Below, one piece after another: positions 8,273-16,558 of a stretch of DNA of 31,598 bases. This stretch comes from a virus. The notes beneath the pieces were generated by a model. The model was not told where the DNA came from and did no database searches. It was given only the letters and a program-made list of their open reading frames with translations. Numbering within the stretch: position 1 is the first letter of the stretch; every line of letters starts with the position of its first letter. The translations under genes and the position numbers were made by a program. The stretch is from IMG/VR virus record IMGVR_UViG_3300048797_000097, positions 1 to 31,598 of that record, one strand, 5' to 3'.

Positions 8273-9963
8273 GGGGTTGCTCCGCCTTGCCCGGTGTCGG
8301 TGTTCGTGACCACGTCGGGCGGTGCCTCAACCGAGCCGGTTCTGCCGATAACCGCCGGCTCCGGCAGCTTGTAAAGCTGGCGCAGCTCGTACTCATGCGC
8401 CCGCTGGCGATAAACGTCGTCGATGTCCAGGCCGAGGTCGTTGGCAATGAATTCGGCGGGCACGACCCCCATCGCGTACCACTCGGCGTGCGATTTGGCC
8501 AGCTTGTAATCGTCGGCCTGAGGCTTGGGCGTCCCGCGCCACTCCGCCGCACATGCCGCCGCACGCTGCCCAACGAAGGCTTCGATGCCGCCCGGAAACG
8601 GGATGCCCTGGTCGGGTCCCCGCATGATTTCTTCCTCCAGCCACGCCTCATAGGCCGGCTGGCAGAAGGGCTGAATGATGTTGCGGCGGCGATACCGGGT
8701 GATCTCGAAAATCTCGCCCGAGGCCATGCGGGCGGAGCTGTAGTTCGCGTGCTCATAGTCCCCGGTGGCGCTCTCGTAAGTGAGCCCCAGGCAACGCGCC
8801 AGCTCCCGGAGAAGGTGGGCGGAGAATTCCTTGTAAGTGGTGTTCGGGTGCTCGTTCTTGTGAAATTCCATCTTCTGGCCGGGGAATAGGTGGGCGATCC
8901 GGCCGTTGAGGCCCACGTCCATGGTCGCCGTGTCGTACCACCCGGACTGAGCCTCGAACCACGCCTCGAACGGGCTCATGCCTTCCGCCCGCATCTTGCT
9001 CTGCTCTTGCGGGGTTAGCAGGCCCTCTACCGCGTCCTCGGTGGGCTGGTCCGGCGTTGTGATCGTCGCGGCGAACACCGTCTGAATGATCGACGCCATT
9101 AGGGTCGCGTCGGAAAGCTGATCGAATTGCTTGGCCACCTGGAGCGCCGGGACCAGGGGCGTGATGCCCCGCACGGTCCCTATGGCCCCGTCAAAGACGT
9201 GGACAACGCGCGGCCGGTTCAAGCCGTCCCGCGCCGGGACCTCATAGGTGGCGAAGCCTACCGACCCGGTCCCGAAGCCGGTAAAGGCGTCGGCGTTGGT
9301 GAAGAACGGGTCCACCTTGATAGCAAGATAGGAGACGGGGAAGCCGTCCTTGTCCATGCGGACGCCGCCTATCAGGTTGCGTAGAAGGTCCGTCCTTCGT
9401 GAGAGCCTCTGCGGCGGAATGAGCCGGACCTTGGTCCCGTATGTCGTCCCCGGCCGTTGGTTCCAGGGCAGCTCCGACAAGATCTCGCCCGTCGCGATGT
9501 AGCTCCTGAAAGCGGCGCCCTGCATCTGGCCGAAGTGCCGGCGCCCCTCGATGTCGCACTCGATGGGCGAGTTGGCCCATAGCGCGAAGCGGTTCTCTAC
9601 CAGCCGCGTCCAGTCCCCGGCGGTTTTCTGGTCCATGTTTAGGGTCTTGATGTCCGGGGTGCTTTTCAGCCGGAGCCCGATCCCCACGGTGTTGGCGACG
9701 GCCTGATCTATGGCGCCCGCGATCCACCCGGAATTGTGAATGATGTCCAGGGCGCGGGACGCGGCAAGGTCCCAATTCTGCGAAACCTCGGTGGACGCCT
9801 CACGAAGGAACGGGCGCCACTTGTTGAACAGGACGCCCCGGCCGCCTCGCATGTAGTCCGTGCGAACTCTCATTCGCTCGGGCGGCGTAGCGGCCGGGTT
9901 ACGCGGCCTCCCGCGTAGCGGCAGGATGGTGTCTCGGATGGTCGCCAGGATGCCCTTGGCCAT
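8269..9963 (-). CDS. B: Portal protein (lambda gpB family)
   Basis: 564 residues, ATG at 9963, close to the usual 500-560 of lambda-type portals. Recognisable steps: an N-terminal WDLAASRALDIIHNSGWIAG followed by AIDQAVANTVGIGL, then VENRFALWANSPIECDIEGR, GRMHFG-like QMQGAAFRSYIATGEIL, then ADAFTGFG-type variable region, then MEFHKNEHPNTTYKEF and LARCLGLTYESATGDYEHAN, followed by YSSARMASGEI. This dodecameric ring forms the DNA entry channel. It lies directly after terminase, with 8 bases between them. Confidence 0.93.
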   Translation of the reverse strand: MAKGILATIRDTILPLRGRPRNPAATPPERMRVRTDYMRGGRGVLFNKWRPFLREASTEVSQNWDLAASRALDIIHNSGWIAGAIDQAVANTVGIGLRLKSTPDIKTLNMDQKTAGDWTRLVENRFALWANSPIECDIEGRRHFGQMQGAAFRSYIATGEILSELPWNQRPGTTYGTKVRLIPPQRLSRRTDLLRNLIGGVRMDKDGFPVSYLAIKVDPFFTNADAFTGFGTGSVGFATYEVPARDGLNRPRVVHVFDGAIGTVRGITPLVPALQVAKQFDQLSDATLMASIIQTVFAATITTPDQPTEDAVEGLLTPQEQSKMRAEGMSPFEAWFEAQSGWYDTATMDVGLNGRIAHLFPGQKMEFHKNEHPNTTYKEFSAHLLRELARCLGLTYESATGDYEHANYSSARMASGEIFEITRYRRRNIIQPFCQPAYEAWLEEEIMRGPDQGIPFPGGIEAFVGQRAAACAAEWRGTPKPQADDYKLAKSHAEWYAMGVVPAEFIANDLGLDIDDVYRQRAHEYELRQLYKLPEPAVIGRTGSVEAPPDVVTNTDTGQGGATP

Positions 9964-9971
9964 CAGTCCCC

Positions 9972-12050
9972 TCAGCGGTTGAGCCGTATCGACATGGCCG
10001 CCATCCTAGACCTCAAGTCCCCGCGCGGCGAGGGGGGTGGCGCCGGCAGGGCCGGCGGCTCTCCATAGACCGGCAGCTCTGAGGGCGTCTCATCGGCCGG
10101 GGAGACGGTCGGCGGCGTCGGTTCCGGTGGCGGCTCCCCGCGAGGCCGGACCATCCCCGGCGGCAGCCGGTGAACATTCAGCATGTAGCCGGCGGCCATC
10201 GCCATCGCCTCGCAATCGAGGTAGTGGTTCAACCGGGTCCGCAAGATCCACTGCGGCGCCTGCCCCAGGCTGACGACGCGGACCTCAGAGACGAGCTGGC
10301 GGGCGTAGTCCTCGGTGATGTCCTCCGGGAAGTTCATTGCGCCGGGCTGCCCGGCCGGGGTCCGCAGCCGGGAATGAACCATCGACTTGAAGAAGTCGGT
10401 GTCCAGATGGATCAGGTTGAGGCTGTAGGGCCGCTTCTTGCCCTTGGTGGTCACTTCGATGGCCGCCACCCGGAGCGGGCTCGCTTGGGTGGCGTGCCCC
10501 TTGGTCGCCTGGACTATGAACCCGAGCTGCCGGCAGTAGGCGTAGACCTTGTGCTCGTCCCCGCGATCAGGCTTGTTGGGCCGGAAGCCGCTGTCTATGA
10601 AGCACCGCTCTATCTGGACGCCGCCGATGGGCGAGAGGATCAGGTCGGTGAGCTGGCTCCAGACCTCGTCGTCCTCGGTTGCCCCGTAGAGCTGGCCGGC
10701 GCCCACCAGCCAGGACGCCGCCCGGCCGCCGAAGCCCCGGATGACGTAATACAGGGACCGCTTCTGAACATCGACGCCCGCGACCAGCCGGATGACCTCC
10801 AGCGGCACGTCGCCCATGCGGTAGGGCAGCCGGCGGCTCATGACCTCTTGCCACTCCGGCACGTCCCCGCGCGCTATCGGCGAGAACAGCTCCCCGAAGG
10901 ACGCGTTCATGGCCGTCTGGACGCGGTTGTCGTCCCCGCTTTCCAGGGCGGTCATGTAGGTTTCCGCGCGCTGGCCGAAGGACACGAAGGGCGAGCACAG
11001 GCCGCTCGTCCAGAAGGACAGGGTCGTTGACGGCGGCGGATGGCCGCTCACGACCGCCGCGTCCTCTACCAGGGCCACCGTCTGGCCGGGCGCCACCATG
11101 GCGCCGTGAGCGTTTAGCCACTGCTTGTCGGCCTCGGTGTGCTCACTGCCGCAGTGCGGGCAGTAGATCCACGCGGTATCTCGCGCCTGGACCGGCGTTG
11201 CCAGCTTCGGCCACTGCAACAGCTTGAAGCGCGGAATGAAGAACCGGCCGCAGTGCCGGCAGGGCCACGCCCAATGATGGCGGGTGCCTTCCTGCCACAA
11301 GGTCCAGATGGGCGATTGGATAGGGCTCGCGCCGCCTTGCGCCTTGACAACCTGCCAGAAGTCCAGGCCGGACAGCTCGTCGTGCTCGGTTTCCACCAGC
11401 CCGCGCGACGGGGTGGACGTGACGGCGGTCACAAAGTCCGCGTAGGTTTCCCCGCGCGCCTCTACCAGCCCGAGCACGTCACCCTGGTGATCCACGTCCG
11501 CCATCATCGCATCATACTCGTCTATCAGGGCGAGCGCCGCCGGGTCCGATTTCAGGGCGACGGAGCTGGAGCCGTGCGCAAGCCGGAGCCGGACGCCCGC
11601 CACCCACTTGAGGGTCTTTTTCATGCGGCGGCCCCGGACAACCTTGTTCTTGAGGCTGGCGGCTTCATCCAGAAGCGCCATCAGCCGGGGCTCGAACTGG
11701 TCGGTCAGGAACTCCCTGGTCGGGCCGACATAGATGATCGGCGCCGGGCGCTGGTCCAGGCGGGCGCCTATGATGTCCAGCATGTTGTCCGTCTTGCCGC
11801 TCTGCGCCGCCGTCATGGCGACGACGCGGCGATACTCGCCGGAGTGGACGGCGTTGGACCACGGGATCATGTAGGGCGTCAGCTCCGGCCGGCGCGGACC
11901 GGGGACGCCTGCCGTCTCAGGATAAATCCGGTTCTTGCGACCCCACTCGGCCGGATCAAGCCGCTCCGATGGCCGCCAGATTTCCGCCGCCGAGAGCAAG
12001 AGCTTCCGCTGATGATCCGGCGCGGTCGGCCATGCGCCTGAGAACGTCAT
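9972..12050 (-). CDS. A: Terminase large subunit (lambda gpA family)
   Basis: 692 residues from ATG at 12050 (GGAAAG 8 bases upstream; a GTG lies 9 bases earlier). The ATPase half has the Walker A motif TAAQSGKT (near residue 85) and Walker B LALIDEYD (near 177). A zinc finger of the GpA type follows (PCRHCGRFF with YCPHCGSEH). The nuclease half begins at AGVDVQKRSLYYVIRGFG and includes CFIDSGFRPNK. It packages DNA into the prohead and cuts it. The start lies about 95 bases inside the small-subunit gene. The C-terminal ~50 residues are Pro-rich. Confidence 0.95.
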   Translation of the reverse strand: MTFSGAWPTAPDHQRKLLLSAAEIWRPSERLDPAEWGRKNRIYPETAGVPGPRRPELTPYMIPWSNAVHSGEYRRVVAMTAAQSGKTDNMLDIIGARLDQRPAPIIYVGPTREFLTDQFEPRLMALLDEAASLKNKVVRGRRMKKTLKWVAGVRLRLAHGSSSVALKSDPAALALIDEYDAMMADVDHQGDVLGLVEARGETYADFVTAVTSTPSRGLVETEHDELSGLDFWQVVKAQGGASPIQSPIWTLWQEGTRHHWAWPCRHCGRFFIPRFKLLQWPKLATPVQARDTAWIYCPHCGSEHTEADKQWLNAHGAMVAPGQTVALVEDAAVVSGHPPPSTTLSFWTSGLCSPFVSFGQRAETYMTALESGDDNRVQTAMNASFGELFSPIARGDVPEWQEVMSRRLPYRMGDVPLEVIRLVAGVDVQKRSLYYVIRGFGGRAASWLVGAGQLYGATEDDEVWSQLTDLILSPIGGVQIERCFIDSGFRPNKPDRGDEHKVYAYCRQLGFIVQATKGHATQASPLRVAAIEVTTKGKKRPYSLNLIHLDTDFFKSMVHSRLRTPAGQPGAMNFPEDITEDYARQLVSEVRVVSLGQAPQWILRTRLNHYLDCEAMAMAAGYMLNVHRLPPGMVRPRGEPPPEPTPPTVSPADETPSELPVYGEPPALPAPPPSPRGDLRSRMAAMSIRLNR

Positions 12051-12459
12051 TGACTTCACTTTCCAGCTTACGCCGCTCGGTTATGTCCCGCGTATAACGC
12101 ACGGGGAGCCCGTAAAGCTCGGCCCGCATGGTGGCTGCCAGCTCCAGGACGACAGCTTGCGCGTCCTCAACGGGGATTAGCTGCCGCTGCCGCTCCGCCA
12201 TGCGAAGCTCGATTTCCTTCGTCCGCGCGTCGGTGACCCGCGTAGCCGCCGCTGACTTCGACGCCTTCGCCAGCAAGTCCTCATAATAGGCGATGGCGCC
12301 CTGGACCAGGGCCACGATGGTCAAGGCCCCGTCCACGCGAATGATGTACTTTTCCTTGATCCGCATTTGCAGCCAGACGCGGGAGCGCCCGAGGAGCGCG
12401 CACCCCTGCTCTATGGTAAGCGCCTGGACAGGCTGCGCCGCCGGCTTGTCATCCGCCAT
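11956..12459 (-). CDS. Terminase small subunit (Nu1-like)
   Basis: 167 residues, ATG at 12459. It has an N-terminal winged-helix-like DNA-recognition segment (IEQGCALLGRSRVWLQMRIK, then YIIRVDGALTI), a central coiled-coil region (KSAAATRVTDARTKEIEL, then RMAERQRQLIPVEDAQAV) and a C-terminal part beginning RYTRDITERRKLES that probably contacts the large subunit. This is the Nu1 arrangement. The gene lies immediately upstream of the large subunit and overlaps it by about 95 bases. Its start overlaps the preceding small gene by 11 bases. Confidence 0.8.
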   Translation of the reverse strand: MADDKPAAQPVQALTIEQGCALLGRSRVWLQMRIKEKYIIRVDGALTIVALVQGAIAYYEDLLAKASKSAAATRVTDARTKEIELRMAERQRQLIPVEDAQAVVLELAATMRAELYGLPVRYTRDITERRKLESEVNDVLRRMADRAGSSAEALALGGGNLAAIGAA

Positions 12460-12604
12460 CTTGAGCCTTCCGCCTCTCCGCGCGAGCCCGCTCCTTGGCG
12501 CCCACGGGCTTCACGGGCCGGGAGTGCCGCAGAGGCTTGAGGTAGTTCTTGCCCACGTCCTTGTCCAAGAGGAACTTGCCGTTCTTGCCGAAAATCTTGG
12601 CCAT
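12449..12604 (-). CDS. Small basic protein before terminase
   Basis: 51 residues from ATG at 12604. AAAGG lies 9 bases upstream, across the stop codon of the IbrB-like gene. The product is strongly basic (MAKIFGKNGKFLLDKDVGKN at the start, KERARAERRKAQ near the end). It ends inside the start of the terminase small subunit with an 11-base overlap, so translation of terminase is probably coupled to it. No family recognised; a nucleic-acid-binding or terminase accessory role would fit charge and position (inference). Confidence 0.6.
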   Translation of the reverse strand: MAKIFGKNGKFLLDKDVGKNYLKPLRHSRPVKPVGAKERARAERRKAQDGG

Positions 12605-12616
12605 GGGAGCACCCTT

Positions 12617-13417
12617 TCAAGTGGCCGGCGGTTCCGGTTGATTGGCGGCGCGGCGGGCGCGGGCTTCGATGCCGATCCGTATCTGGCGCTTGGTTTGCCA
12701 CGCCTTCTTGTACTCAACATCGGCAAAAAGCCGGGAGAAGCCAGTGATATGCTTCAAGCGCAGCAATTCCTCCGGTTCCATGCCTAGCTCATTGCAGATC
12801 GCGGCGTCGCTCCAGCCGCCCTCCAGCATGGCGAAGACCATATTCGACATGCCCTCAACCGAATGCTTGCCGCGCGCCCGGTTGTGCCGCACCGTCGCGG
12901 CCATGCGGTCATTGATGTCCCGGTCCAGGACGACTATCGGGACCAGCCCGAGGAGCGCCTTTTGCACGTCCGGGGAGTGCTTCGCCACGCTCCAGCGGTG
13001 AAATCCGTCGATGATTACATAGAAACCACTGGCCTCATCCCAAATAGTCACTATCGGCTGAGTATAACCGTCATGATTTACTGAATGATACAGTAGTTTC
13101 ATTTCCTGTGAGGCTACAGTGTTCGGATTATAGTCATTTGGACGGACTTTCTCGAGCGGGACCCACAAAATCCGGTCAATCGGCTGGTTTTTCAGCGGCG
13201 AGAGCTGGTGAAGGGCCTCACGGATGGCATTCAGGCCGGAGATCGGGTCCTCAAAGCCCTGTAGCAGGGCCTCCAGCGTGAAGCGCACCGTCTCCGGCAG
13301 CGGCGGCGTCCCCGGCGGAGCCTTCGGGGAGCTGCCGGCCGCCGAGGCTGCCCCGGCCTTTGCTGAATTGGCCGTGCGACGCGAAGAACGAGAGGAGTTT
13401 GGTTCCGTGGTAGTCAT
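12617..13417 (-). CDS. IbrB-like ParB/sulfiredoxin-fold protein
   Basis: 266 residues from ATG at 13417, or 223 from a GTG at 13288 that has GGAG just upstream. The ParB/Srx core is in the middle: WVPLEKVRPNDYNPN, then YTQPIVTIW, then the nucleotide-binding-type motif VIIDGFHRWSVAKH, then RMAATVRHNRARGKHSVEGM. A helical C-terminus follows (SDAAICNELGMEPEELLRLK). IbrB proteins are encoded next to IbrA in enterobacterial prophages, as here. The first ~43 residues are Ser/Ala/Pro low-complexity and overlap the IbrA end, so the shorter start is quite possible. A segment of the core (about 13005-13145) is markedly AT-rich. Confidence 0.75.
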   Translation of the reverse strand: MTTTEPNSSRSSRRTANSAKAGAASAAGSSPKAPPGTPPLPETVRFTLEALLQGFEDPISGLNAIREALHQLSPLKNQPIDRILWVPLEKVRPNDYNPNTVASQEMKLLYHSVNHDGYTQPIVTIWDEASGFYVIIDGFHRWSVAKHSPDVQKALLGLVPIVVLDRDINDRMAATVRHNRARGKHSVEGMSNMVFAMLEGGWSDAAICNELGMEPEELLRLKHITGFSRLFADVEYKKAWQTKRQIRIGIEARARRAANQPEPPAT

Positions 13418-14450
13418 TTACGAGCACCGAGCTGACCTGGAGCTTGGCAAGCTCCTCTAGGGTGAAGGCGTCCTCATATTGGCCGTCCGTCTTGGCAAAC
13501 ATGCGGGTGAACTTCTCGCGCGTCTCCGGGTCCGTGACAAGGTTGGCCACAAGGTGGTCGCGGTAGTCCCGCCAGTCCTTGAACATCGGGGGGAGGACCT
13601 TGGGCTTGAAGATCGCCTTCTCCAGGTGCCCGGTCGCGTTGATGCCCGAGAGCCGGGCGGTTAGCTTCTCCCACGTCGGCCCCTCGACCTCTTGCAGGTA
13701 CATGAGCTGGTGGACCGCCGTCTCGTGATGCAGGTTGGACACCCGCATCCGGCTCATGGGGACGCCGTGCTGGTACATCAGGTCATAGAGCCGGCAGTAG
13801 TGCCAGCCTTCCGTGTGGATTGCCTTCCAGATGTCGCTGTCCGACCAGTCATAGAGCGGATACATGACGAAATGCCCCGGCCCGGACTTCTTGTCGAGCC
13901 GGCGGCCCCAGGTGGCCCCGTTGTACGTCTCATAGCTGGTGAGCCCCTTGAACCGCGCCGGGCTTTCCGACGCGCGGACGCCGGCAATCCGCACCGCCTT
14001 GGCGTCCGGGTGCTCATAGGCGGTCAAGGCGCCGAACAGCTCCGCAAAGCGGTCGGTACCGTAGACGTTCTCTGTCACCGCCGTGGGCTCCCGCGTCCGC
14101 ATGTGGACGCGGCCCGGTTCCCAACATAGCAACCATGGCTCGGCGTGGCTGGTCGCGTTGAAGATCTTGATCGGGATTTGCAGCCATTGCGGCTTTATGC
14201 GCGGGTCGCGGAAGGTGTCGCGGATATAGTCCACGACCGTTTCCCACTCCGCCTCTTGGTCGATGAAGGTAACCTGGAGCGGCAGCCGGTCCAGCTCCGC
14301 CGCAACGCGGAGCGCGAGGTTCAAGGTGACCGTGCTGTCCTTGCCGCCGCTGAAATTGACCACGACGTGCTCAAATTCGGCGAACAGCCAGCGGAGCCGG
14401 GCCAGGGCGGCGTCGAAGACGTTCTCGCCCGTATAGAACTTGTAGCTCAT
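13251..14450 (-). CDS. IbrA-like PAPS reductase family protein
   Basis: 399 residues, ATG at 14450. The PP-loop motif FSGGKDST (residues 33-40) marks an ATP-pyrophosphatase of the PAPS reductase/DndC superfamily. Further segments are FIDQEAEWETVVDYIRDTF, RIAGVRASESPARF and MYPLYDWSDSDIWKAIHTEG, typical of the phage/IbrA branch. These enzymes activate a substrate with ATP, and some relatives handle sulfur in DNA phosphorothioation. Substrate here is unknown. The last ~40 residues, after FFASHGQFSK, are Gly/Ala-rich and overlap the IbrB-like gene. It is coupled to the DNA methyltransferase gene by ATGA. Confidence 0.82.
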   Translation of the reverse strand: MSYKFYTGENVFDAALARLRWLFAEFEHVVVNFSGGKDSTVTLNLALRVAAELDRLPLQVTFIDQEAEWETVVDYIRDTFRDPRIKPQWLQIPIKIFNATSHAEPWLLCWEPGRVHMRTREPTAVTENVYGTDRFAELFGALTAYEHPDAKAVRIAGVRASESPARFKGLTSYETYNGATWGRRLDKKSGPGHFVMYPLYDWSDSDIWKAIHTEGWHYCRLYDLMYQHGVPMSRMRVSNLHHETAVHQLMYLQEVEGPTWEKLTARLSGINATGHLEKAIFKPKVLPPMFKDWRDYRDHLVANLVTDPETREKFTRMFAKTDGQYEDAFTLEELAKLQVSSVLVNDYHGTKLLSFFASHGQFSKGRGSLGGRQLPEGSAGDAAAAGDGALHAGGPATGL

Positions 14451-15097
14451 TTTACCTTGCCGCCCTGGAGCCGCTTGATAGTCGTGTCCAGGCGCACCCG
14501 GTTCAATTCGTTGCCCCGGAACCGGCAGCCGAGGTCAACGGCGGCTTGCGCGGTGTAACCGAGCCCGCAGCACGGGTCCAGGAGAGTGACCACCCGGTCG
14601 GGCGGCTGGAGGGTGACCAGTGGCGCGATGGCGCGTCGAACCGTCGTGTAGCCCATGGTTCCGTGGAGCGCCTCAAAGTAGAGCGGCGGGATAGGCGCGG
14701 CGGCGCGGGTGAAGACGTGAAGGTCCAGGGGAAGCACCTTGCCGCCGCCCCGATATTGGATCTTGGCGACGCCTTGCGGGTCGAAGCCGGCGGACTTGCC
14801 CCACGCTTGGATTTCGGCTTTCCAGCGGATGCCGTATTCGATCAGCAGGTAACGGGTCGCATAAGTCCGGGCTACCAGGAACACGGCCTCGAGGAAGCTC
14901 TCCAGGCTGGCCGGCTGGACAACCTGCCCCGTCATCTTGGCGTTCATGGTCGCCCAAAACTTGATATTGCCGGCGCCCCACGGCGGGTCAGAATACATGA
15001 TCTCGGCGCTGTCCGGCCCCATCAGCTCCGCCATCCCCAGGCGCGAGGTCACATCGCCATGACGGACCCGGTGGACGCCGATGGTGCGGATAGTCAC
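14447..15097 (-). CDS. DNA methyltransferase with SDPPWG motif
   Basis: 216 residues from GTG at 15097 (GTGA overlap with the previous stop). Motif IV is SDPPWG at residues 36-41, and the SAM-binding motif I, LLDPCCGLGYTA, comes later at 172-183, followed by NELN. This order (catalytic before SAM motif) is that of beta-type amino-methyltransferases, and DPPW is used by adenine-N6 or cytosine-N4 enzymes. No separate target-recognition domain is obvious, so site specificity cannot be read. The host-type CcrM uses DPPY, so this is not a simple CcrM copy. Neighbours suggest a joint DNA-modification task. Confidence 0.82.
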   Translation of the reverse strand: MTIRTIGVHRVRHGDVTSRLGMAELMGPDSAEIMYSDPPWGAGNIKFWATMNAKMTGQVVQPASLESFLEAVFLVARTYATRYLLIEYGIRWKAEIQAWGKSAGFDPQGVAKIQYRGGGKVLPLDLHVFTRAAAPIPPLYFEALHGTMGYTTVRRAIAPLVTLQPPDRVVTLLDPCCGLGYTAQAAVDLGCRFRGNELNRVRLDTTIKRLQGGKVK

Positions 15098-15957
15098 GGC
15101 ACGTCGGCCGCAAAGCCGAAGCTGGCCCGGCTGGTGTCCAAGCTCCCCAGGGCGCCGCCCTCGATAACGTTGAAGCGGCCTAGCTCGCTCCGCACGCCCG
15201 GCATCACGTCCGGGACGTGGACTAGGTGGGTGAGCTGGACGCCGGCCCGCTCGTAAGTGACCGGGGCGTAACCTTCCCCGTAGAACATCATGAAATAGCG
15301 TCCCCCAGGCGTGAGGAGCGAGGGGACGCGGCGGAGCGCGGATGCCGTGATGTAGTTCGGCGCCCCGAACAGCCCGACGATCAGGTCATAGCGGACGGGT
15401 GGCCAGAAGTCCTCCAGCGGGCACTGCATGGTCTTCGCCTCGGGGTGCTTCTCGCGGAGCCGGGCGAGCATCTTGGCGGACGGGTCGATGCCGAGGTAGT
15501 TCATGGGCGGAACCGCCAGCTCGTCCAGCAAGAGGCCGGTTCCGCAGCCAATGTCCAGGACGGCCTCGTCGGGCTGATAGCGGAGCCGGTCCACAACAAC
15601 GGCGTTCTCCGCCACGGACAGCGGGTCCGCGTGGAGCCGGTCGTAGCTCTCCGCGAGCTGGTCGTAGAGCGCCGGGCGGTCCACGGTTGCCCGGTTGATA
15701 AGGATGGTCGAGCGCAAAGGCGCCCCCATGGTCCAGTAGCGGACGCCGTTCGCGTTGAAATAGGTGTATTTCGTCTTGGCGTACCTTTCCCCGTAGCCGT
15801 ACTCCCGGATGAAGGTCACCACGTCATCAAAGGACGGGACGCCCGACCAGTCCCTGCGAAGGGTGTAGTGGTGCGGGTTCTCCGGCATCGTCTTTGCGTA
15901 CACCCACCGGGACCGCAAAAGGGCTGAAACGGCCTCACTGGCCTTTAGGTCGGTCAA
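15094..15957 (-). CDS. Class I SAM-dependent methyltransferase
   Basis: 287 residues from TTG at 15957, chosen because GGGGAG lies 10 bases upstream; a GTG at 15975 is in frame but lacks such a site. Residues ~15-95 form an unusual conserved-looking extension (VYAKTMPENPHHYTLRRDW, FIREYGYG, RYWTMGAPLRSTILINRA). A Rossmann methyltransferase follows with VLDIGCGTGLLLDEL (motif I, ~133) and LGIDPSAKML (motif II). It lacks a DPPW/Y motif, so it is not a standard base amino-methyltransferase; substrate unknown. It overlaps the ParB-like gene by 23 bases. Confidence 0.75.
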   Translation of the reverse strand: MTDLKASEAVSALLRSRWVYAKTMPENPHHYTLRRDWSGVPSFDDVVTFIREYGYGERYAKTKYTYFNANGVRYWTMGAPLRSTILINRATVDRPALYDQLAESYDRLHADPLSVAENAVVVDRLRYQPDEAVLDIGCGTGLLLDELAVPPMNYLGIDPSAKMLARLREKHPEAKTMQCPLEDFWPPVRYDLIVGLFGAPNYITASALRRVPSLLTPGGRYFMMFYGEGYAPVTYERAGVQLTHLVHVPDVMPGVRSELGRFNVIEGGALGSLDTSRASFGFAADVP

Positions 15958-16558
15958 TCTTGAAGCTCTCCCCACAGTGTGGACACATGACGTCGATCAG
16001 GTCCTGGTTGGCGGCGTTGCGATGGTGCTCCGCAATCCGCCGCTGCGCCGCTGCCACCTGTTCATCCGTCACCCGGCCCGGCGCCAACAGCCCCGCGACA
16101 GTGGGCGCGAAGGTTCCGGCGGTCAACGCCTCAAGCGCAGCGGCGTCAAAGCCAATGACGGACAGGTCCACCGCGTCCCCGGTCAACGCGGCTATCTCGA
16201 CGCGGAGCTGGTCCAGGTTCCAAGTGGACGTTTCGGCCAGACGGTTGTCCGCCAGCCCGTAAGCTCTCCGCTGCTCGTCCGTCCACCCCTTGGCGACTAT
16301 GACCGGGACTTGGGTCATGCCAAGCTCTTGCGCCGCCAGCAAGCGGCCATGGCCGGCAATTATGCCGCCGTCCTCCCCAACCAGTAGCGGGATGGTGAAG
16401 CCGAAGGTGCGGATGCTGCCGGCTATTGCCGTGATCTGCGCCGGGGAGTGCTCCCGCGCGTTGCCGGCGTAGGGCGCCAGCGCCGCAACGTCCCACAGCT
16501 CCACCGTCGTGGCGGGGCTCTCCTGACCTGGAGCCGCCTTTAACGTGCGCTTACCCAT
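15935..16558 (-). CDS. ParB-like nuclease-domain protein with CPHC end
   Basis: 207 residues from ATG at 16558, with AAAGGG 7 bases upstream; an upstream extension of the frame has no good start and unusual composition. The ParB/Srx core shows LAPYAGNAREHSPAQ, then GFTIPLLVGEDGGIIAGHGR, then LLAAQELGMTQVPVIV, and ADNRLAETS, as in phage ParB domains that are often fused to DNA methyltransferases. Here the methyltransferases are separate genes just downstream. The C-terminus carries CPHCGESF, a half zinc ribbon. Role in phages of this type is unsettled: DNA binding, nuclease or nucleotide-dependent switch. Confidence 0.8.
   Translation of the reverse strand: MGKRTLKAAPGQESPATTVELWDVAALAPYAGNAREHSPAQITAIAGSIRTFGFTIPLLVGEDGGIIAGHGRLLAAQELGMTQVPVIVAKGWTDEQRRAYGLADNRLAETSTWNLDQLRVEIAALTGDAVDLSVIGFDAAALEALTAGTFAPTVAGLLAPGRVTDEQVAAAQRRIAEHHRNAANQDLIDVMCPHCGESFKIDRPKGQ

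Noticed and set aside
10170-11030. 286-codon plus-strand open frame
   Set aside because: Antisense to the large terminase gene, without recognisable motifs or ribosome binding site.
13127-13132. TATAAT on the minus strand inside the IbrB-like gene
   Set aside because: No matching -35 hexamer upstream; it is probably a by-product of the AT-rich patch, noted only in that finding.
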